NCBI GenBank assembly: GCA_013306675.1
Contig: JABLUY010000090.1
Span: 62,001-126,000, forward strand
Length of the DNA: 64,000 nucleotides
Source: Thraustochytrium sp. TN22
Lineage: Eukaryota > Sar > Bigyra > Thraustochytrida > Thraustochytriidae
Direction: 5' to 3'
Below the pieces are notes generated by a model. The model saw nothing but the letters and a program-made list of their open reading frames with translations. It had not been told where the DNA came from and made no database searches. A program made the translations under genes and the position numbers. Positions 57,741 through 64,000 of the stretch are shown here, piece by piece; position 1 is the first letter of the stretch; each line of letters begins with the position of its first letter.

Positions 57741-58655
57741 TCAGCATGGCAGCGTCCAGTCGACGGGCTCCTTGCCCTGCTTCTTCAGGTACGCGTTGGC
57801 GCGAGAGAAGCATTTGGACCCGATGAAGGGCTCCTTGGTCTTGGTGGCGCCCAGCGGCGACGGGTGGCTGCTGGTGATGACCAGGTGCTTGGACCTGTTG
57901 ATGAGCGCCGCCTTCTCCTGCGCCGGCTTGCCCCAGAGCATGAATACGAGGCCCTCGCGCTCCTTGTTGAGCGCGCGCAGCGCCGCGTCCGTGAACTCCT
58001 CCCAGCCCTGCTTGCGGTGAGAGTTCGCCTCCTTCTGCCGCACCGTGAGCACCGTGTTGAGCAGCAAGACGCCCTGGCGCGCCCACGGGATGAGCGAGCC
58101 GCCCTTGGGCTTCTTGAGCCCCACATCCGTGCCGGCCTCCTTGAAGACATTGCGCAGCGAAGGCGGCACGTCCACGCCCTCCTGAACGGAGAACGCCAGC
58201 CCGTGCGCCTGGTCCGGCCCGTGGTACGGATCCTGGCCCAGAATCACCACCTTGACCTGATCAAACGGCGTCAGGTCCAGCGCCGCAAACACCGCCGCCT
58301 TGGGCGGGAAGATCTTCTTGCCCTTGGCCTCCTCTGCGCGGAGAAACGCGTGCAACCGCGACCAGTACGGCTTGCTGGTCTCCTTCTCCAGGTGCGCGAG
58401 CCAGCTCGGCTCCAGCCGCAGCGGCGGCGGGCCCGCCGACTTGGCCTTCTTCGCGGCCGCGGCCTGCGACGCCGCCGCCGGCGCCGCCGCCTCCTGCGGC
58501 TCCTCCACCGCCTCTGCCGCGCTGCGCTTGCCCGCCTTGCCCTTGGCCGCGCTCGGCGCGCTCGACGTGCTCATGCTCGCCGCCGCGGCGGCCGTCGTCG
58601 TTGTCGTCTTGCTGGCGCCTGCCTTGAAGAACCCGCGCAGCGTCGACTGCGCCAT
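57741..58655 (-). CDS. UNG: Uracil-DNA glycosylase (family 1)
   Basis: UNG removes uracil from DNA to start base excision repair. The 304-residue product has the water-activating loop GQDPYHGPDQAHGLAFSV with D142, the uracil-binding LLLNTVLTVR, VFMLWGKPAQ, and the DNA-intercalation loop HPSPLG. The first 90 residues are a disordered, Ala/Lys-rich extension. At its very start is a PIP-box-like motif, Q3-S-T-L-R-G-F-F10, as in human nuclear UNG2, implying recruitment to replication forks through PCNA. The ATG at 58655 places that motif at residues 3-10. The frame upstream opens with GTG and adds only eight residues. Single exon, convergent with the fusion kinase. Confidence 0.97.
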   Translation of the reverse strand: MAQSTLRGFFKAGASKTTTTTAAAAASMSTSSAPSAAKGKAGKRSAAEAVEEPQEAAAPAAASQAAAAKKAKSAGPPPLRLEPSWLAHLEKETSKPYWSRLHAFLRAEEAKGKKIFPPKAAVFAALDLTPFDQVKVVILGQDPYHGPDQAHGLAFSVQEGVDVPPSLRNVFKEAGTDVGLKKPKGGSLIPWARQGVLLLNTVLTVRQKEANSHRKQGWEEFTDAALRALNKEREGLVFMLWGKPAQEKAALINRSKHLVITSSHPSPLGATKTKEPFIGSKCFSRANAYLKKQGKEPVDWTLPC

Positions 58656-59192
58656 CCTTGCCTCCGGGTCGCCTGCCACTGATTGGTTCCGGTTTTGCAG
58701 TGCTGCGGCTGCGCTTTGATTGCGAGCGCGTTTCGTGCTTCAAGTTGAAGCGCTGCTTTTCCAGCCTAACCACCATTGGCACCGAGTCACCGCCGGGCGC
58801 AACGCGTCAATCGTGACCAGAACCAGAATGCCGGCACGGAACCGCGGCGGGCTGTACTAAAAGCCACTGCGCCCGACGGCCGTGGTTGTGGCGGCGCGGG
58901 ACTTGAGACGGCGAGACCGACTCCACCCGGGCCGAAGCTTGTAGGCTGACGCCGACGCAGACATTGCCAGTGCTGGTGGCGAGCAGCCTGCGACGGACGA
59001 CTCAAGCATGCCGTGCATGCATATGTCACAGGCGGACAATGAGCAAGCGAACCATTCGGATCTTCAGGCAGCATTAAGAAAGAGAGAGCCAGCATGCCCT
59101 GGTGGCCACGCCGAGCTTCGCGAGTCTGGAAAAGCTCTCGAGTCGGACTCCGACGCGGCGTTTCATTTCATTCATCACGACGGGGGGCAGGG
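58656..59192. other. Intergenic, UNG upstream / RCC1-TBC downstream
   Basis: About 540 bp contains the UNG promoter and the 3' flank of the next minus-strand gene. No repeat or gene was seen. Confidence 0.5.
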
Positions 59193-62100
59193 TCAGTAGT
59201 AGACACGGGCCTTGAGGTCGGCCAGGGCGTCGGTGAGGTCAGCAGGGAGATGCACGTCCTCGATGACGGTGAAGAAGTGGGTGGCGTGGCGGGCGACGGA
59301 GGCACGCCACACGGCGTCTTGGCCCGGGGAGCAGGAGAGGAGCTGGATACAGGCTTCAAAGGGCGCGTTGAGCAGGCGGTCGCTGAAGAGCGCGACGAGG
59401 GCGACGGCGGCGCGAATGCAAAATGCCGTGCCCTCCCAGAGGAAGCAGTCGAGGATGCGCGAGGCCATGTCGAGCGGGAGCACCTTGAGGAAGAGCGTCT
59501 GGAGCCAGTTGTACAAGTAGAGGTGTGGGTGCGCGCCGATGTCGGCGAGGTGCGCGGCCACGCGCGTGGTGGCCGGATGCGCCTCGAGCGCGCGCTCGTA
59601 AACTTCGTAGTACTGGAAGATGAGCGCCTGGTCGAGCCTGAAAAAGGCAAAGAGGTGCTCCTTGACGAGGAGGTTGGCGAGCGTCTGGAAGGCGAGGAAC
59701 TCGTCGCTCGTGTTGAGGCAGACCACCGCCGCCACGTAGGACATACCCTGCACGTAGCCCATGTCGGGGCGGTAGTGGGTGAAGGCCTTGAGCACGTTGC
59801 GCAGGCGCTTGCCGAGCGGCGCGGTCTGCGCGAACATGCGCAGCGAGGGGAAGGTGCGGGGCAGGTCGGCGTCAATGAGGTCGCTCGTAGCGCGCTGCGA
59901 GTCAATGTGCCGCATGAGGTGCGTGTTCACGTCCGTCTCGGTGGCGTACGGGTTGTACGCGTTGGCGCGGTGCTTGCGCTTGGCGGCGCGCAGCGCCGAC
60001 TCAAGTACACCGTCGGGCGCCTCGCCGCTGCCCTGCTCCCAGCGCGCGCGCTGTTGGCGCTGGTGCTGCTGCTCCAGGTGGCGCGCCTCCTGCTCCTGGG
60101 CGGCGCTGGCCTTGAAGGCCACATAGAGCGCCTTGGTGATGCGCAGCTCGTTGCCGATGACCAGCGGCCACGCCGTGGCGCGCAGCGGCATGGGCACGCC
60201 TGCCTTCCACATGACCTGCGTGCGTTTCTTGGCTCGCTGCTGCTGCCAGTTTGCGAGGATCTTGTCGTGCCAGCGCTTGCGCCGCACGGTCTCCGCGTTC
60301 TCCGCGGCCAGGAGCTCCGCGAGCGCACCGGGCAGGTGCTTGGGCTGTGTCATGCGGCCCGGCGGCAGCGGCGGAGGCGCGGCGCCCTCGGAGGCGGCCT
60401 GCAAGCTCGAGGACGACACGGAGCTGTCGTCGTTGTCCTCGTCCCCTTCGAGGCAGCCCTCGCCGGGCGGCGCATTCTGCACGAAGACGCAATACGAGTC
60501 CCCGCACTCGACCATGCGCGCGCCCGAGCTCGAGCTCGAGCTCGAGCTCGCGACATCGGCTGGACGCGGGCGGCCATGCGCCGCCTGCCGGCGTCGACGC
60601 CGCGACGGCCAGCTGGAGAGCGAGCCGCCCACGCTGGCCTTGCGGCCCCAGCAGCACACGGAGCCGTCCCGCAAGACCGCGGCACCCTGGGTCGCGCCGA
60701 GCGCCACCCAGGAGGCGACCGCGCTGGCGTCCGGCTCCGCGCCACGCAGGGCGACGCGACCCGGCACCGGGTCCGCGTCCTGGCCCGTGGCGCGGCCCAG
60801 CTGGCCCTCCCGGTTCTCGCCCCACGTGTACACCTCGCCCGCCGCGGTGCGGGCGGCGGTGCAGGCGGCGCCGCACTGCACCTGCACGACGCGGTCCCCT
60901 TCGTCGCGGCGGTCCTCGTCGCCGTCGTCGTCCTCCCTGCCAATGCCCAGCACGACCCTGGGCGTCCACACCGGGTCGTCGCGCGCCTCGCGGCTGCATT
61001 GGCCGCGCGCCGCGGCGCCGAAACAGAGCACGGTGCCGGCGTCGTCAACGAGCGTCGAGTGTTTGGCACCCGCGGCGACACGCGCCACGAGCCGCGTCCG
61101 GAACGGGCCGCGCTGCTGACTGAGCGGGCCGACGCCGCGCATCGGGATCGACTGGACCTTGGCCGGCGAGAAGACCGCAAAGGGCTGGCCCTCGGTCGCC
61201 AGCGACGCCTTGCGGTGGCCCAGCTGGCCATCGCCGCCGTAGCCCCAGGAGAAGAGCGCGCCTCCGGCCGTGCGCGCGAGCGCGTGGCGGTCGCCACATG
61301 CCACGCCGGCGACCTGCTCGTGCAAGAGCCCCACGACGCGCCGCGGGTGCGCTTCGCGGAGCCGCTCGGGCCCGTGGCCGAGCTCCCCGCTCGGCCCAGA
61401 CCCCCACGTGTACATATCGCCGCGCGGCGTCGACGTGATGGCGATGGAGAACGTCGGTCCGCAGCTCACGGCCGCCACTTGCACGCCGGACAGGGCGCGT
61501 TCGCACGCGAGCACTTGCTGCAGCTGCGTGCCGTTCCACCCGCTCTCGAAGACGTCCCCGTCGCCCGTGACGAGGAGCATCCTGCTCGCGTAGCAGCTCA
61601 CACACCGGATGCGCTGTGCGTTGAGGGCGGAGGCCGGGTCCAGCACGTGCGTCGGTGGCAAGGGCCCTCCGGATCCGCTCGAACGGAACGAGCTCGCGCT
61701 CATCGGCGACGCTACGTCGTCCTCCGGCGCCGCGTCCAGCCTGTCGCTTTCGTCCACGCGGTCCGCGCACGTCCGGAAGGGTACCTCGCCCCAGCACAGC
61801 ACCTCGTTGCTCGCGTTGGCACGTTCCGCAGCGAGCTCCGCGGGCCACAGCACGCGCAGACCGCCGCGCTCGTACACCGCGCGCACGGGCTGCTCTGGCT
61901 GCACCAGAGGCTGTTCTGGCCGCACTCGGAGCGGCTCGCGCTTGATCTGCTGCAGCTGCTCTTGCGACTGGGACGCCTCGGGCAGCTGCTCGTGCTCGTG
62001 CGCGTGCTCCTTGTCGACCGGCGCTGGTTCTTGGCGCTCATCAGGCTGCTCCCTTTCTGGCGCTGCGGGCGGCTTGCGGGTCTTCTCCTCGCTTCGGGCC

Positions 62101-62360
62101 TGCTCCAGCGTCTGCTGCCGCTGCTTTTGCTGCTGCTGCTGCTGCTGCAGCTGCTCTTGGAACGGTGGCTTGTTCTCGTGGTCTTTGGCGGCAGCGGCCC
62201 CCGCGATCTCCGTGACCGGGGCCGTCAGGCCCTCGCTGCGCGCCCAGTACAGCAGCGCGCTGGCTGCGATCGAGGCCAGCGCCGCGGCGACGGCGGCCCA
62301 CGCGCCCGCCGCCGCGGCCGCGGCCGCCGCGGGCCCCTCGCTGCCCTGGGCGTCAGACAT
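59193..62360 (-). CDS. RCC1-repeat / TBC-domain Rab GTPase-activating protein with N-terminal membrane segment
   Basis: This is a 1,055-residue single-exon protein. An Ala-rich hydrophobic helix near residues 18-42 may be a membrane anchor. A Gln/Glu-rich linker follows to about 240. RCC1-like blades lie from about 247 to 625 (TWGSGPSGELGHG, FSWGYGGDGQLGH, TWGENREGQLGRA). The TBC domain is C-terminal, from about 720 to 1000. It starts MWKAGVPMPLRATAWPLVIG and NELRIT, as in TBC1D12/14. Both catalytic fingers are present: R835 in DLPRTFPSLR and Q871 in MGYVQGMSYV. Active Rab-GAP function is therefore expected, possibly on recycling endosomes or autophagic membranes by analogy with TBC1D12/14. 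RCC1 repeats joined to TBC are uncommon and may recruit or sense a small GTPase. Confidence 0.93.
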   Translation of the reverse strand: MSDAQGSEGPAAAAAAAAGAWAAVAAALASIAASALLYWARSEGLTAPVTEIAGAAAAKDHENKPPFQEQLQQQQQQQKQRQQTLEQARSEEKTRKPPAAPEREQPDERQEPAPVDKEHAHEHEQLPEASQSQEQLQQIKREPLRVRPEQPLVQPEQPVRAVYERGGLRVLWPAELAAERANASNEVLCWGEVPFRTCADRVDESDRLDAAPEDDVASPMSASSFRSSGSGGPLPPTHVLDPASALNAQRIRCVSCYASRMLLVTGDGDVFESGWNGTQLQQVLACERALSGVQVAAVSCGPTFSIAITSTPRGDMYTWGSGPSGELGHGPERLREAHPRRVVGLLHEQVAGVACGDRHALARTAGGALFSWGYGGDGQLGHRKASLATEGQPFAVFSPAKVQSIPMRGVGPLSQQRGPFRTRLVARVAAGAKHSTLVDDAGTVLCFGAAARGQCSREARDDPVWTPRVVLGIGREDDDGDEDRRDEGDRVVQVQCGAACTAARTAAGEVYTWGENREGQLGRATGQDADPVPGRVALRGAEPDASAVASWVALGATQGAAVLRDGSVCCWGRKASVGGSLSSWPSRRRRRQAAHGRPRPADVASSSSSSSSGARMVECGDSYCVFVQNAPPGEGCLEGDEDNDDSSVSSSSLQAASEGAAPPPLPPGRMTQPKHLPGALAELLAAENAETVRRKRWHDKILANWQQQRAKKRTQVMWKAGVPMPLRATAWPLVIGNELRITKALYVAFKASAAQEQEARHLEQQHQRQQRARWEQGSGEAPDGVLESALRAAKRKHRANAYNPYATETDVNTHLMRHIDSQRATSDLIDADLPRTFPSLRMFAQTAPLGKRLRNVLKAFTHYRPDMGYVQGMSYVAAVVCLNTSDEFLAFQTLANLLVKEHLFAFFRLDQALIFQYYEVYERALEAHPATTRVAAHLADIGAHPHLYLYNWLQTLFLKVLPLDMASRILDCFLWEGTAFCIRAAVALVALFSDRLLNAPFEACIQLLSCSPGQDAVWRASVARHATHFFTVIEDVHLPADLTDALADLKARVYY

Positions 62361-62762
62361 GCGGGTTCATGCGACCAAGCCTTGTGGGACTGCCGCCTGC
62401 TCTGCTCTCACTGTCAGTGAGTATTGACTAACTATGAACAGAAGGCGGCGCGCGGCCTGCAGTGCGGCCTCCTTGTCAAGCCCGAGGAGGACTCGGTTGG
62501 CGAGCCTGTGAGGGACAGACAGAGCAGCCTGACTGTGACTGTGAGGTGAGGGGCGCGGGCTCGGCAAATGGCGCAGTGCTGGAAGCAGTGAGCGCGCAGC
62601 ATGGGCAAGTACTTGGATACATGGTGTGGTTTCGTCTCTCTCTCTACTACGTACCATGGGCTGGGTTCCTCGGTGGCCTTTATCAGAAAGTCGTTCTTCG
62701 CGTTCATGTGCTCAGGTCTAGATGCGCGTCGTGCTGTGTCGTGCGTTCGGTGGACCGACCGA
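62361..62762. other. Intergenic, RCC1-TBC upstream / TRPC4AP downstream
   Basis: About 400 bp of relatively low GC. It should contain the RCC1-TBC promoter and the TRPC4AP 3' flank. No gene was seen. Confidence 0.5.
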
Positions 62763-64000
62763 TCAAAGCGGCATGAGGTCGAGGAGTGACGGAACCTCAA
62801 TGGTCTGGCCGCGGCGCAAGAGACTCGTGACGGAGCCGTCGTCCTTGCAGAGGAGGTCGACCATGTTGCGCCACTCGTCAAAGGGGATGGAGGAAGAGGC
62901 AGCGAGCGAGGAAGAGTCTACGCCGCGGGACTGGCCGTAGTAGAGGCGCCAGAACCAGAGGAGGCGGCGGAAGTTGACGAGCGCCGGGGAGCCTTGCGCC
63001 GGGAAACTGGAGCCGTCCTCGGTAGCCAGGTCTAGGAGCGAAACGGGCTCGGCGCCGGGCGTGACGGGTGCGTCATCGCGATCCCAGGAGGCGATGAGGT
63101 CCTCGCGGTGCGAGGGCTCGAGCTCCTCGACGGCCTGCAGGTAGTGCGTGAGGCGGCCCTGGCGGTGCGCGTACATGAGGATGAGGAGGGCAGTATTGAG
63201 GCAGCACATGTTCTCCTGCGAGGTGGTCTCTAGCTTGACAACAGTCATGAGGCTCTGCAAGATGGTGATCCGGTGCGCGGTGAGGAAGCGGCCCATATGC
63301 AGGGCTTCGCGGGCGTCCGGCTCGAAGTGGTCCAGCGAGAGCATGACGGTGCGCAAGAAGACGTTGGAGTCGATGAGGTGCGTGACGGCCAGGCGCATGA
63401 GCGCCTGTACGCGCGCCGGGCCGAGGTGCGCCTCGAGAAACTCGAACTGCACGCGGTTGAACTTGAGGAGCTCACCGAGCAGGTCAAAGTTGGTCTGCAG
63501 CATGCCAGGGCCCTTGAAGCCCGGGCTGAGCATCTCGTCCGCGATGTGCGCCGTGAGGCCCCATGCGGAGAAGAGCAGCTGTTCCTCGATCGTGCCGCCG
63601 CGCAAAAACGCCTCGAGCGACGAGGCAATCCAGAAGCGGTGCTGCGAGTTGGAGTCCTCCTTGAACATGATCTCGACGAGCTTGTGCAGGAGGCCCGCCT
63701 TGGCCGGGTCTGCGGAACTGTAGTCGGCGTCCTCGCGGTCGAGGCGGCGTGCCAGGTCCACGGAGAGCGCGCCATCGTGACGCAGGAGCTGCTGGCAGAC
63801 GCGCAGATCGTGCGGGGAGAGGAGCAGGCGCTTGTTGGTGCGCTCCGAGCCCTCGCGGTCGCAAAAGTTGTGCACCAGGCGCAGAAACTGGATCTTGATG
63901 GTGGCGACCGGGTTGCACTGGCAGTCGGCGCCGTGCAGACGCTGGTGCGCGGACTCCTCGTCGCGCGCGTCCCAGTCAAGCTTGTGGAAGAGGCGCGACA
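62763..64000 (-). CDS. TRPC4AP: TRPC4AP (TRUSS)-like protein, C-terminal part, cut by window end
   Basis: The visible 412 residues match the C-terminal half of TRPC4AP, a DDB1-CUL4 substrate receptor that targets MYC and also scaffolds TNF-receptor and TRP-channel signalling in animals. Shared blocks include CQCNPVATIKIQFLRLVHNF, HRFWIASSLEAFLRG, NFDLLGELLKFN, HLIDSNVFLRTVMLSLDHFE, TTSQENMCCLNTALLILMYA and LLWFWRLYYGQS, in the same order as human. The frame is open to the window edge, so the N-terminus lies beyond 64000. The stop is at 62763. The protein is probably an all-helical armadillo-like fold. Whether it works with CUL4 here is inference. Confidence 0.93.
   Translation of the reverse strand, partial: SRLFHKLDWDARDEESAHQRLHGADCQCNPVATIKIQFLRLVHNFCDREGSERTNKRLLLSPHDLRVCQQLLRHDGALSVDLARRLDREDADYSSADPAKAGLLHKLVEIMFKEDSNSQHRFWIASSLEAFLRGGTIEEQLLFSAWGLTAHIADEMLSPGFKGPGMLQTNFDLLGELLKFNRVQFEFLEAHLGPARVQALMRLAVTHLIDSNVFLRTVMLSLDHFEPDAREALHMGRFLTAHRITILQSLMTVVKLETTSQENMCCLNTALLILMYAHRQGRLTHYLQAVEELEPSHREDLIASWDRDDAPVTPGAEPVSLLDLATEDGSSFPAQGSPALVNFRRLLWFWRLYYGQSRGVDSSSLAASSSIPFDEWRNMVDLLCKDDGSVTSLLRRGQTIEVPSLLDLMPL

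Noticed and set aside
1-64000. Mobile elements, virus-like elements, CRISPR, tRNA or rRNA genes
   Set aside because: No reverse transcriptase, integrase, transposase or capsid-like sequence, no spaced repeat array and no tRNA-like B-box pattern was noticed. Small degenerate fragments could still be missed without a search.

Overview
The window looks like nuclear DNA from a GC-rich, intron-poor unicellular eukaryote. A stramenopile, and within it a thraustochytrid-type labyrinthulomycete, is my best guess from gene content and style. That placement is inference, not proof. Evidence for a eukaryote: 40S protein S6, a retinoblastoma pocket protein, a three-repeat MYB, a BET bromodomain protein, a SET/CW methyltransferase, a USP deubiquitinase, a TBC Rab-GAP, WDR91 and TRPC4AP. 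GT-AG introns are few and short (77-102 bp) and occur in only three recognised genes. Many open antisense frames are shadows of the strong G/C third-position bias.

Layout. 1-5.6 kb: promoter and gene for a K+-type membrane pyrophosphatase, a gene-poor stretch, then HSBP1 in three exons. 5.6-17.8 kb: a coiled-coil protein (-), the pocket protein RBR (+), WDR91 (-, one intron) and a 3R-MYB factor (-). 17.8-25.7 kb: RPS6 (+), a membrane-anchored sulfotransferase (+), a BET protein (-) and a peroxisomal enoyl-CoA isomerase (+). 25.7-39 kb: an orphan coding-quality exon, a 3,043-residue SET/CW chromatin protein (+), a CTP-type lipid kinase (-) and an unrecognised charged protein (+). 39-48.9 kb: a 2,495-residue USP with RanBP2 fingers and beta-prism-like repeats, a small coiled-coil gene (-), then a complex minisatellite and an exact 72-bp tandem duplication. 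48.9-54.7 kb: a microbial rhodopsin fused to a degenerate receiver domain and a MYND finger (-), a Cys-rich secreted-like protein (+), a PPX1/prune phosphatase (-) and a small unknown gene (+). 54.9-64 kb: a fusion kinase (+), uracil-DNA glycosylase (-), an RCC1-TBC protein (-), and the C-terminal part of TRPC4AP (-) running off the end.

How the genes relate. They are mostly independent housekeeping and regulatory genes, not an operon. Loose themes are chromatin and cell-cycle control (RBR, 3R-MYB, BET, SET/CW), ubiquitin (USP, TRPC4AP), endosomal traffic (WDR91, RCC1-TBC), and polyphosphate or pyrophosphate use (V-PPase, PPX1). The most novel item is the rhodopsin-pseudoreceiver-MYND fusion at 48874-51000. 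It keeps the retinal-binding lysine but lacks the proton-pump carboxylates, so it looks like a light sensor wired to protein-protein interaction. The USP with a large beta-prism-like insertion inside its catalytic domain comes second. I saw no tRNA, rRNA, CRISPR array, complete transposon or virus-like element.
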